Source: Lates calcarifer (lineage: Eukaryota > Chordata > Actinopteri > Centropomidae). Taken from it: a DNA stretch of 64,000 nucleotides. Positions 10,355 to 39,720 of this stretch are shown piece after piece. The stretch lies in the NCBI RefSeq assembly GCF_001640805.2, contig NC_066833.1, positions 2,003,709 to 2,067,708 of the forward strand. Direction: 5' to 3'. Positions within the stretch are counted from its first letter, which is position 1; each line of letters starts with the position of its first letter. The notes below the pieces were generated by a model that saw nothing but the letters and a program-made list of their open reading frames with translations, ran no database searches and was not told where the DNA came from. Position numbers and translations under genes: made by a program.

Positions 10355-13300
10355 ATGCCCACTCAGAAAGAATGCCACGTTTGTAAGACAAAAATCGGGG
10401 TAGCCAGTAAGACGTGTGGGCACTGTGGAGCCAAGCAGCCGTACAAACAAAAACTGCAGAATATAAAGAAAAAACTCGACCAAACCTGGAAGGAGAGGCA
10501 GAAAAAAAACAGCAGCGTCAACAAAGTCTATGATGCAACAAATCTACTGGTAGGTGGTGGTTGTCTGTTCAGATCAACATCAATTATGTCTTTAAAGAAC
10601 TGTCACCTCCAGTATGTTTCTAACCTGTATTTTACCTTCTTTAGCCTTTTATCAGCTAATACACTTTACCAAGATTTCTCTCAGCTTGAAGTTATGTGTC
10701 ACATTTGTATTATAATTTTGTTCCAGCTCCACAAGTGGGAACTTCTAGAGCGGCATCCACTGCTCCTCCTCGCCAGGAGAACTACCAATGGTTTTTTAGC
10801 TGAGTGCTTCTGTCCATGGCAGATGGATGCAGAGGATGCTAAAGATGCCCTCGTCACGATAAAGAGGATTTATGAAAGACTTCTTAATGGTAATGTACAC
10901 CCAGTTTCACCCAAGAGTTCCTTCAGTGACTGCTGAATTTCCTGTGTGGATTAATAAAGTATCTGTCTATCTACATTTTAGACACAAGCAGCTTTATTAT
11001 CACCTGTTCACAGTTTCTTTAATACATCTTATAGTCCAGTGATGACATGATGAGCTTTGGTTAGAGAAGTACTTTAAACTTAAGAGGAGGTCAAAAATGT
11101 ACCTATTTAAAGGTTCACATGGAATAATAGAGTTTTTTATTGCCAGTGTTAAAAAGATGAACCTGTCCCCTGTGAGCATTTAAGATATGTGGTCGGACTT
11201 TAAACTGTGTATTACTCTGATCACTCCAGGAGCCTGCTCAGCTCCGTATTACAGTGTAATAGAATGACTATACTCTTCCTCTTCTTCCTGCAGCTTCCAT
11301 AGAGTTTGATATGTGTTGTTGTCAGTGTTCACATCGTGCTCTCTTCCTCTCAGAGGTGTCTGTGTCAGCTGAAGCAGCAGCAGGGTCGAGGCAGAGTCCA
11401 GCAGCAGACAGTGAGGAGACTCCTCCACCAGACCACCACGTCCTCACAGCCGACCCGGCTTCAGAGTCCACGTCCTCACCTGAGCACAGCCCACAGTTTG
11501 ACACCAAATTCACGTTGGTCGTCGCTCCGGGGCCGTCGTCTTTGGCTTCTCCTTTGTCCTCCTCCTCCCAGATCCCTCCTGTTTCCTCCCCCTCCTCCCT
11601 GACCCGTCCCACGTCCTCCCCTTCCCCCACCCCTCTAGCGTCGTCCCCTCTCGCCTCTCCTGTGTCGCCGACCCTCTCTGTTTCTCCCAAACCCTCCTCT
11701 CCTGTGTCCACTCAGCTAGACGGCCCCGACTCACTACCCTGCTCATGGAAAACAACACAAGCCAGAAGGAAATTAGACCCCAGTGGTAAGAGTGGGTTTA
11801 TTACTGTATCAGCCAAAGCTATGTGTGCAGAGTAGACATTTATTTGTTGCAGTAATTATTCCTAGTTCTCATACTGGCTGTGGAATATGCCTCAGTAACA
11901 TGACTACAGTGTAAGTGATGCTTTGGGGTGTTAATGATTGATAGGGACAAACATCTAAGATCTAGAATTCTAAGAAATATAAATAAGATCCTTATAGTTT
12001 AACCAGAAACATCTCTATATATCAGTACCAGACTCCATTGACAAAAACAGGGATTTAACACAGGAGCTGCTGGAATCCCACTGCCTCCATCTGTTTGTGT
12101 GTCTGTGTTACTGTGTGGTACTTTTACTTCAGTAAAGTATCTGATTACTTCTTCCACCACTGAAAGTCTCACAGTAACACAGACACACTAACAGATGGAG
12201 GCAGTGGTATTCCAGCAGCTCCTGTGTTCTGCTCAGTAAAATCACTGTTTTTGTCAATGGAGTCTGGTACTGATATATAGAGTTTCTGTAGGAATCCTAT
12301 CATAATGTTGTCAGACACTTTGAATAACAATCTGAGTCTGTCAGTGTTGAAAACAAGAGCTTTAGTGGACGTCCATTGAAGTGGACAGTTGTCCATTGGA
12401 TTGGACAGCAGCTGTTCACTGTGCCTTGGTTTTTGTCCCTATAAATCATTTACATCCAAAACACATTGGGAAAATATGGTCCAGGTTCAAAACTACCAGA
12501 GTTACAAAAGCCAGTACTCCTTCAACGTGGGCATGGAAGTGTTTGTATTGTTTCTTTAACCATGACCTATGTGGCCGTGTTTAGAAAATGTCGGTTGAAG
12601 CTACAAGTGATTAACACCTTCTTGTAACATCTTTGATTGTTTTCAGACTGCCCCATTCATCAAGGATCCACCAGTTTCCCCTACAAACAGATACTGGGGG
12701 AAAGAATCAGGGAGGTCAGTCATCCTGAACACAGAGTGGTGCAGCAAGTCTTAAATAGTCATTATGGTTTAAAGAGGGTGATAGTGTTTATCCAAGGACT
12801 GCACCATCAGAAAAGTAAAGCTTCATGTTACAATTTTAATCTTATTTCATAGATTCATGAAGTTCAGAGTCACATTTTAGTCTCCACCTTGGAAACTATA
12901 GTTTGCCAAAGTGAACAAGTCAAGAAAAGTCCCACAGTCAGTTTTCCTTTGAGTCTTATTGTGTGTTTTCACTTGCATTTAAAGCAGCAGCATGTTTACT
13001 GAAAGTCGTTCTTCTGTCTGTCTTCAGGGCCAGGCTGAGGTGTTGGTCCAGTGGTATCCATGCTCTGGATGGTGTGTATGTCACCTGACGTTTACAGTGC
13101 TAACAGCAACAAACAAACACTCAGTAGCTCACATGACAGCGAAGCTCCAGCTACTTAATGTTAAAGGTGTCTGAACCATAATAGCATGTTCCCGTCTGAC
13201 ACTTTAAAATGAAATCCACAAGAGTAGTTATAAAGCTGAATCCTAGCAGGCAGTTTTACACATTTTATACTCTACTTAAATGCAGTATTACAGGACTGTG

Positions 13301-13892
13301 TAATGTAAAAGTGTAAATAATAATAAATAGTTTTAGGACTGGACATGATAGCTTTGTCTTTAAAACTAGGCTGCTAAATTATATTTAATATAAATGCACA
13401 GTACACAATCAGGAACATTGTTACGCCTCAGCAGAGTCACCCTGAACGACGTCCAGAAGAAATGACTGTATACAATCATAATGATGGTTCAGTGTGAGAG
13501 GGAGAGTGGTCTCTGCCGTTCCCTCTCTGCTCCCTGAACACCTGCTGTTGCTCTGTGTACCTGAGCAGGTTCCATCTCCCTCTGACTGAGTGAGAGTCAG
13601 CAGCTCAAACTGCTGGAATCAGACCCAGAGAGTTCAGACTGATGCTGAACTGTAGATCAGTTAAAGAGACTTAGAGTCATTAAAACCAGAGTTCATCTCT
13701 GATATTAGATTAGAAACAGAGTTTGGTGTTTGTTACTTCCCAACAGAGTTAATTACCACTGGTGGCAGTAGAGGGCGCTGTTGCTCAATATAAATTAGCG
13801 TCAGTAAGTAACTGTTGCTGTGTTTCGATTTGTTTTACAGTGGAGCCAAGTGGAAAAACACCTGGGAGCCAAAAGAAAATATTCTAAGTTGA
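10355..13892 (+). CDS. Unnamed protein: UPF0547-type zinc ribbon, Ser/Pro linker and chromodomain-like C-terminus
   Basis: Function unknown; I could not name this gene. Coding exons are 10355-10549, 10727-10889, 11354-11785 (or from 11294, same frame), 12647-12714, 13028-13071 and 13841-13892. Phases all agree, giving 954 nt or 317 aa. The ATG directly follows the splice acceptor. Residues 7-24 form a zinc ribbon (C7xxC10...C21xxC24, with KTCGHCGAKQPYKQKL) like the UPF0547/C16orf87 motif, followed by a basic helix. Residues 66-119 form a compact segment starting LHKWELLERH. Residues 121-263 are a low-complexity Ser/Pro/Thr linker. Residues 276-316 read like a chromodomain (YKQILGERIRE, then EVLVQW, then NTWEPKENIL); W295 and W309 match conserved chromodomain tryptophans. 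A nuclear, chromatin-reading role is inferred only. It shares a divergent promoter with med4. Confidence 0.8.
10953..10958 (+). terminator. Possible intronic poly(A) signal, retroposon-tail-like
   Basis: Just after exon 10727-10889, reading through the donor reaches a stop at 10936, and AATAAA follows at 10953. The surrounding 'attaataaagtatctgtctatct' (in parts) resembles the 3' end of fish LINE/SINE elements. It could create a short zinc-ribbon-only isoform. Speculative. Confidence 0.3.
11998..12288. repeat. Fold-back (inverted-repeat) element, copy 1
   Basis: The left arm starts aaccagaaacatctctatat, then tcagtaccagactccattga. The right arm is its reverse complement, ending near tactgatatatagag. 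The arms are about 115 bases each around a centre with acttttacttcagtaaagta and cttccaccactg. The 3' flank (12290-12560) is a diverged match of the longer copies at 35.7 and 40.2 kb. It lies in an intron of the zinc-ribbon gene. Confidence 0.85.
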
Positions 13893-14143
13893 CATTGTCT
13901 TCATCATCTTTGTGTTGTACTGTTGTTATTGTTGTTGTGTTGTGTTGTTGTTGTTGTGTCGTCGTAGGACATCCACAGAGACTGACTTGAGATTGTGCCT
14001 TTCAGAGTCAGACATCAGTTTTTTCACATCAGATTTCTGCCTTTAACATTTTAGAGATCGTTCATCAGTTTTACTGTTTTATGTAACTGCTTTATAAAAC
14101 ACACAGTATCCTTTCTCTGCATCGTAGGAGACTGGATAAATGA

Positions 14144-14149
14144 AATAAA
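14144..14149 (+). terminator. Poly(A) signal of the zinc-ribbon/chromo gene
   Basis: AATAAA about 250 bases after the stop at 13892, in a plain 3' UTR context. Confidence 0.6.
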
Positions 14150-16290
14150 ACATTTTGAATTAACATGTATTTGTCACTGGCTCTTTACTTTCACACACAC
14201 CGACAAACCACAGAGATCAGATTAATCATCAGCTGGGTGCTAAACTGTGCCGAGCCTCAGAGTGGGTTTTTTGGTTTTAGTTTTTTGGATACGGGCAAAA
14301 AATAAATAAATAAATAAAATTTAAACGTGCAAACAAATTAATTTAAAAAAAGTGCACAGGAAATACAATTTGTTCCCACATTTTTTATTAATTTACACGT
14401 TTTGATTATTTATTAATATGTTTTTATATTTTGCTCACACATTTTAATATTTCATGTGCATGTTTTAGTGTTGCATTCACATGTTTTAAAATTCCTAATT
14501 ACAACTAATTAATCGTCACCTGGGTATTAAACTACAGTAATAGTGGAAGATGTGAACAAATTTATTTGTGTTCAGTGTAACTTTCCACCTCTTCTCCATT
14601 ACATTTCAGAGGCAGATACTTTATTACTACTCTACATCTGACAGCTGTAGCTACTGGTTACTTTACAGATTACAAGTAAACTTAGCATGTACACGGTATT
14701 ATTAAAGGTTAAATCAGTGGTTCCCAAAATCTCTCACATTACTCAAGTACTGTAATTCCTGTATAAACCAGCGTGTGGATGTGTCTTGAGTTGGTGTCAG
14801 TTCCAACAATCCATCCAAACTTCTCATGGTAATGGAAATGAAAGTGGTGGGAGAAGTACTCTGACCTTTTACTTCAGCAAAAGTAGCAGTACTGCAGTGT
14901 AGAAATACTCTGTTACAGGGAAAAGTCCTGTATTCAAATCTGTACTTTAAGTATTGGCATCATAATAAACCTAAAGAACTCATTATGCAGAGTATTTTGT
15001 GTTGTTGATGCACCAGTGTGTTTGTCACAGCGGGGGATAATAACCTGGATCTGGCAACCATCTCCCGTTGAGTTTTGTTGTCGTTTTCCTGGAGCAAAAG
15101 CACGAGACAGACACATCAAGGTAAACACAGGTAACCAGGTCTGTGCCGGAAACGGAGTGTCTTCAACTTCAAAATAAGAGTTTGGCAAACGCGGGACTTA
15201 TTTTCTCATTTAACCCGTGGTTGAAAGTCAAAGAGTATGAGGGACAAAAAAAGATGAAAGTATAAATACATACATAAATTAAAACAGCATTCCTCATCAC
15301 CGAATGTATTTATTCTATTCTCAATTTTCATTTTATTTATTTCATTTATTAACTAATGCATCTGTTTATTTATGTATTTAAACATTTATACCTATGTCAG
15401 TTTTTGTCCCTCATAAAAGAGAGATTGTTTGGCAGGTGGTCAGGGAAAGTGAAGTAGATAGAGGTTGTCCAGCTGTTACAGACACTGTATTTTAATACAG
15501 TTGTGTTGTCTTTGAAGGTGTAGAGAACTGGTTTTCAAGTAAAGATGTTAATGTACTTTTATACATTAAAGTTCAATAATGCAATATTCAATACAATATT
15601 CAATGTGATCAGGTAGAGATGGATTTACCCCTAGGGCTCTTATAATTGCTGCTGATATTATATGAACAACATACACTTGAAAGATGACCACACAGTTAGC
15701 CTGGGGCTTTTGGGGCCTCTGGCTAGTTGCTGATTTTGCTTGCATTGGGAGAAAACTGGTTTTCAGCAAAGAAAGACAAGAAGACGATGGACAACTCTAT
15801 TGATCTATTAAACAAGGATGTGGTCCACAGCTGTCTCTGCCAAAACCTGATTACTTCACCGCAATCCAACTTTGAGGTACATGTATTTTATATGTTTATT
15901 TAAATTCCATCACATTTCAGTGTGAAACATTGTGCTTTTTACTATCTATTACTTTGATAACTGATTTGTCATGTAATAGTCCACTGGCTACAGCTTCAGA
16001 TTAGGTTCTAAACATAAATGTTTATTCAATCCTTAGTCTTCTACAATAATAAACAATGGGGCTGCAACTAATTATTTAAATTGTAAATTAATCTGACATC
16101 TGTTTCAGTTATTATATCCATATATATATATCCATATATATCCAGTGTAATTACTCCACATGCACCATCATGTCACGTCATGTTCGTTTTTTAACTGTCC
16201 CTGGATTCAGTAAAATATTATTTCAGGGGTAATTGAGTGATGGAATAAGCCCTTTATTTAAGTCCAGAAACTACTCCTAGAAATAATAAT
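14150..16290. other. Intergenic region before itm2b
   Basis: No coding exon found. It holds an (AAAT)n-like stretch near 14300-14320. A fragment of the common fish repeat (agtggtgggagaagtactct, then tttacttcagcaaaagta) lies at about 14845-14940. Another AT-rich stretch is at 15260-15400. Position 16090-16142 is a TATA/CCATA simple repeat. Confidence 0.5.
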
Positions 16291-16558
16291 AAATGTGAAT
16301 ATGTCTTCTAACCCGGCTCACACAGGAGACGTTGCCAGGTTTGGCCTATCATGCTCTTATTTTGAAACCTTACCGGAAGCCGTGCCGTCTTCCGCCTTCG
16401 CTGCTCTCGGCCGTTATCAGCACAACAGATTAGACTTGGCCGGGGAGAAGTGCGACGACTTGACTCCGGAGCAAATTCTCTCTGTTTGTTTTTGTTCGTT
16501 TTACAACGTTTTCATCCCATTTTTTTCGATCGGGAATTTTGTCAGCGCTTGGTCCAGG
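16291..16558 (+). promoter_or_regulatory. itm2b promoter/5' UTR
   Basis: CpG-richer than its surroundings, with an ETS-like ccggaag at 16373-16379. The region is open in frame with the itm2b start codon from an ATG at 16295, with no in-frame stop. Confidence 0.45.
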
Positions 16559-34605
<18,047 letters not shown>

Positions 34606-34768
34606 GACACCTCGTCTCCTCACAACTGCTCTTAAAGTCACTGGCGTGCAGTGAGATTGTGTTTTTAATCCTCACCTGTCTTTTTTCTCTGTCCTTTACT
34701 TCAGGTAGTTTGAGTGAGTGAGAGGAGTGAAATGTGAAGCTGTTTGGTAAATACTTCATTGATTGCGA

Positions 34769-34774
34769 AATAAA
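34769..34774 (+). terminator. itm2b poly(A) signal
   Basis: AATAAA 164 bases after the itm2b stop codon; a short 3' UTR would result. Longer isoforms using later signals are possible. Confidence 0.5.
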
Positions 34775-37388
34775 AAGGTGAAGAGTCGTGTATTTTTCCA
34801 CTTTCTGTACGGGGGTCTTCTTGTTATCTTTTCAGAAAATAACCAGCTAAAAGTCAGCTGAGTATAAAAATAGTAAATTATTTTAATCAAAGTAACTGCA
34901 TCTGTAGCATGAACATATATTGTAATAGACATGGGTAAATTTACAGTTTGCCTTTTCTTTAAGTCCAAACAAAAACAACTTTTATACCACTCATCCGGGT
35001 TTTTGAAAGTCATCAGTCCAGGGAGACTTGTTATTTTGTATTTTGTCTGCTGTAGCTATTAATACACTGCACCTGTTCTTTCTTAACTGGAAAATGGTCT
35101 TAAAATAAGAGTGTGGGACGTGTGTCTCTCTCTTGTTTAGCTTTAAAATATGTCTGTAGAAGTGCTGAGTAAGAGAAAAGGAAGTGCAGAAATAAAATTC
35201 ACAGCAGAGAGAGTTCACAGGAAACACACACTTGTGTTAAAATCTTTTTCACAAGGGTTGTCTGTCTTTTTTTTGAATGTGTAATTTTTTGGATAACTCT
35301 TCTTGTTGTACTAATTTGTGTATATAATCTCTTTAAAGATATGACCAGACCAACACAATAAAGAAAACAGAAAAAACAGATGTTGTCTGTTGTGTGATCA
35401 CCTGTAAACATGGAACACATTTTTATTTATTGTGAATTTACAGTTTTTAAACATTTTTATTTTGTGGATGATACTGATGATAAACCTGTCTGTGTTACTG
35501 TGTGGTACTTTCACTTCAGTAAAGTATCTGATTACTTCTTCCACCACTGAAAGTCACAGTAACACAGTCACACTAACAGATGGAGGCAGTGGTATTCCAG
35601 CAGCTCCTGGTTAAATCCCTGTTTTTGTGAATGGAGTCTGGTAGAGATATATAGAGATGTTTCTGGATCTTCCTCTTTAATAAAAAGCTCTGTCTCTGTA
35701 GGAATCCTATCATCATGCTGTCAGACACTGAGAAGAACAATCTGAGTCTGTCAGAGACAAAACAAGACTGAAGTGGACAATCAATCAATACTGCTCTGAT
35801 TCCAAAGATTTGTGTCCCTATCAATCATTTACACCCAGAAACATGAGGAAATAAGACACAGGTTCAGAAATACAGCTGTTCTACTTTAATGTAGTGAAAA
35901 GGACAATATTTCCCTGTAAATGTAGTGGAATAGAATGAACTCTCAGCAGTTAGCTTGAACGTTAGCATCTAGCTCACAGAGCTGCTGTTGTGGCTCATTT
36001 CCTTCAAAATAAAGTGCCCATGATAAGTGCAGTGGTTTGAAGTTTTGCTTTCATTCCTCTGAGGCATTCGCTGCTCAGGAAGTGGTCGGCTTCAGAAAAC
36101 TTCCTGTACATGGTGGTGAATACAGTGTGTGAGAGCAGGTACAGACTGTTCTATGAAGTACTTTTACTGTGATACTGTAACTGCATAATACTTGTGTACT
36201 TTTACTGCAGTGGGAGTTTGAATGTGTGGGCTCATGACTGCATGCGTGCAGCCGTCACCTCAGAGGACTGACACGGGATCAGCTGTCACAGCGGGCGCTG
36301 GGCCTCCCTGTCATCTGATCACAGTGGAAATTTGCTCTTGATTAAAGCTCTAATCGGACGGACCTCGCGCAGAGGGGGATCATGGGAAACGGGCCAGGTG
36401 CTTAGCAGTGGAGGGGTCACCTTGTGGAATTGGAGAGGAGCACGCTGGTCACATGACTCCTGCTCCACAGACTAACTCCATGTTCAAATCACAATTAACC
36501 ACACTCATTAAAGCTAAGTCATTTCTATCTTTATTTATACACAGCTACAGAGTTTTACAGGAGAGGTAACAGTGAACAGTAAAAGGTGTTAAGTAAACTT
36601 CTCTAGCAAAACCTACTGCTTTAATTCGACCTGTCCCTCCTCATCTTTGTCTCCAGAATGTACAAAGTTTATGCTCCTTTAAATGCATATCAGAGGGACA
36701 CATTCTACTGTTCACAGCTCTACAGTCAGCTCTGTATGTTCAGATGAACACGGTGCATTGTTGTGGATTAAACTGCTCCTCTCCTTCATGTTTGCTTTGC
36801 TTGTTTTCAGCTGTTTGTGCTCAGTCCTCTCAGAGCGTCCTCTGCACGTCACACGTTTATTTTTGTTTGTACTGGTTAGGTTAAATTTGTATGAGTGAAT
36901 AAAGTCGTTAAAATTAGCTCTATGCAGCAGATTAACAGTTTCTGCAGGTACATCACAGTATATTTACACAGTGATACAACACACACACACAGACACACAC
37001 AGCTGCCTGGCATATCATTCTGGGGTGTGATGGCTAAAATCTGACAACAGCAACCTGATCTGTGACTGTGAGTAAAGCACCAAACCTCTGCTGAGGATTT
37101 AAATAAGGATCCTGTCTTCTCTCTGGCTCTGGTGACAGGCTGGACAGGTGACAGATACTGCACTGTCCACTGCACTGACACTCTGTATACCCACATATCT
37201 CAGAATATTATACTGATAAAATGTGCTGATAGTGCCACACAGACTCACATGTCTTATGATGTAAAGTGTAACTGATAAGGTTTATTTGTGCAGCACTGGT
37301 GGATGGTCCTCTTGTTAAAAATGACTCTGATCTGGTTTTTTTTTTTGTAAGTACAGTATGATTGAGCTCGACTACAAAAACTGCTTCA
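34775..37388. other. Intergenic region between itm2b and nek5
   Basis: No exon recognised on either strand. RB1, the human neighbour of ITM2B, is not visible. The region holds a long fold-back family copy (35487-36011). A moderately GC-rich stretch at 36240-36470 could be regulatory but shows no specific motif I trust. Confidence 0.5.
35487..36011. repeat. Fold-back element, copy 3 (left arm truncated) with long 3' extension
   Basis: The left arm is cut to the inner ~25 bases; the right arm is present to about 35663. The extension 35663-36011 (ctggatcttcctctttaata ... ctcatttccttcaaaataa) is nearly identical to 40157-40509. Confidence 0.9.
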
Positions 37389-37413
37389 ACTACATCTCCC
37401 AGCATTCCATGCA
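37389..37413 (+). promoter_or_regulatory. ZNF143-like motif, distal
   Basis: 'actacatctcccagcattcc' followed by atgca is close to the ZNF143/SBS consensus (ACTACAATTCCCAGCATGC). It lies about 150 bases upstream of the promoter-proximal copy. Confidence 0.4.
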
Positions 37414-37546
37414 GCATATTAACAGTTATATAACAGTGTCTTGTTGTTGTAAACTGACTCTAATCTTGTGTTAACTGTTCGTATTTATGAATAAAATGCT
37501 TTAAAAACATGGTGTGTGTTTGAGGTCAGCCACAAAACTACCTCAC

Positions 37547-37570
37547 CTACATCTCCCAGCATTCCCCGCG
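37547..37570 (+). promoter_or_regulatory. ZNF143-like motif in the nek5 promoter
   Basis: 'ctacatctcccagcattccc' followed by cgcg matches the extended ZNF143 site, including its 3' GCG. It lies in the CpG-rich start region of nek5. Confidence 0.5.
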
Positions 37571-37589
37571 GTTTGCTTCGCGCCTGCCG

Positions 37590-37711
37590 TAGTTAACAAA
37601 CGGTTACTTAATGGACAGTTTTCAGACAGGAGTTTAAAACTCGCCGCCGCCGCCTCCTCTTCGTCCCACCGTGTCACCTCTCCCTCTGACAACAACACAG
37701 CTTTGTTAAAG
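37590..37711 (+). other. nek5: Putative nek5 noncoding first exon
   Basis: A CpG-rich stretch (ctcgccgccgccgcctcctc) ends at a good donor, gttaaag|gtaagg, after 37711. The next exon begins at 38285 after ttgttccag, 23 bases before the start codon. The 5' limit is a guess. Confidence 0.45.
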
Positions 37712-37822
37712 GTAAGGCGAGACGTTCATGTGACGTTGAAAAACGGGAAAAATCAGCGTTTTTGTTGTCAACAGTGAACTTATGTTAGCATGCTAACATG
37801 AGAGCTAGCCGAATGTGTATCC

Positions 37823-37836
37823 GTCTCCATGGTGAC
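37823..37836 (+). promoter_or_regulatory. X-box-like RFX site in nek5 intron 1
   Basis: gtctccatggtgac has the RFX X-box architecture (GTNNCC-ATGG-Y/RAC). NEK5 is a centrosome/cilium-linked kinase, and ciliary genes are known RFX targets. Confidence 0.4.
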
Positions 37837-38307
37837 GGGCTCCTTCCGCCGGTGTCAGAGATGAGACCGTGACAAAGTTTTATCGTTTTTTATAAACGTT
37901 TAATCAGCTAAAGTACAAAGAATAACAACAAAATACATCTCAGACGGTTATAATTTTACCTCATCTACCTGCTAATGTGGAGGAATATTATCTGAGGTAG
38001 TAAAATGTCGCCATTTAAGGACATTAATAGTAAAATAAAACAGACGTAATTGATCCCGTGATAGAAACTGTCATGTTACAGCAGACGTAGGATAACATTA
38101 AAATTAAAATCTCAACTGCAGAATTACAGACCTGCAGAGCCAGATATTAAATAAAAATATAAATATATACAATAACAACAGCTAGAAAAACAGCAAGTTA
38201 TGTGAAAAACAGACATATTGTCAAACCTCAGCAAAGTCTCTGTGACAGCAGCTGGCATAAACTTTCCCTCCTCTCTTGTTCCAGGTTTTCCAGGTGTTTC
38301 AGGTGTT

Positions 38308-39675
38308 ATGAACAGCTATGAGGTCATCCGTCAGATTGGAGAGGGTGCGTTTGGGAAAGCCTTCCTGGTCAGAGACAAGGGTGGAGGTGGAGACAGACAG
38401 TGTGTGGTCAAACAGATCAACCTCAGGAAGGTAACAGGATCACAGCTTCTCTCCAGCACAGGTGTTTTACTCCTGGGTGTCTGACTATCTCTTGGTGGGG
38501 TGTGACTATTTGCTGGTTGCCAGAACACATTCCTGGTACATACAGATCAAACAAACAACATACAGCATGTTGGCAGGTGGATTTACTTTTGGATGGAGCC
38601 AGGCAAGCTGTGTATGCTCCTGTAACTTGACATTTGCTGTACAGGCTGTTTTTCTTCTGTAGTCCACAGACAGATGTAACACAGTCACCCTAAAAACAGA
38701 GCCTAAAATGATAAATGATTGTCGAAGCATGCAGAGCACTAATAGAAAATGATACAACAGGAAATATTCATGCTAGTCAGGAAATTATGCTGTGTCTCAG
38801 AAACAAAATTTAGAGAAATATTAAAGCTATGATATGTAATGTTTCTGCATTAAAACAACTACATCTATGTTATATGTTTTGCTGAGCTGTGTTCTTAAAG
38901 TATCCTAAATGTTTCCAGGAATTTTCAGAGCTAGAAATCTGTCATTTTAATAATTCAGTTTTAATCCTAATTTTTAAGATTTTCTTTTTTTAGATCTTGG
39001 TTGTTTTTAACGTTATACTGTAACAGGATGAAGGATTTTAGTCATAAGACGTCTGGATCTAAAGTTATCAGAGAAAAAGCTGAGCAAACGTTAGCAACAG
39101 CACCAAACTACAGTGGAGAAACATTGATTTTTAACTTGAAGCTGTTTTATTCAGAGTTTTCCTGGTTTTGAATCAGCTGCTCTGTTTGTTCTGGAGAGGA
39201 GGAGACCTCTGAGGAGGATTCAGCTCCTGGTAAAAACCTCCTGAACCATCAACATCCTACAACAACTCCCATGATCCCACGCTACTTCACAACACCATTA
39301 AACTCTAAATGAAGCCAGTTGTTTAAGGTTAATGTTCATTTACACATGACGTGAGTTAACACCATGGATCGTGCTGTGTTTACTGTTCAGATGTCAGCGC
39401 GGGAAAAGGAAGCGTCCAAGAAAGAGGTGACGCTGCTGTCGAAGATGAAACACCCAAACATCGTCTCCTTCATCACATCGTTTGAAGGTGAGTGTGACTC
39501 CACAGTGAGCGTGCTGTCGTTGTCAGATTTGTGCTCGAGTGTATGTGTGTCTGTGTCGCGTACAGAGAGGGGCAGTCTGTACATAGTGATGGAGTACTGT
39601 GATGGAGGGGATCTGATGAAGAAGATCAACATGCAGAAAGGAGTCCCCTTCACTGAGGAGCAGGTACACACACAT

Positions 39676-39720
<45 letters not shown>

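Noticed and set aside
36240..36470. Conserved noncoding element upstream of nek5
   Set aside because: Base composition alone is suggestive; conservation cannot be judged from one sequence.
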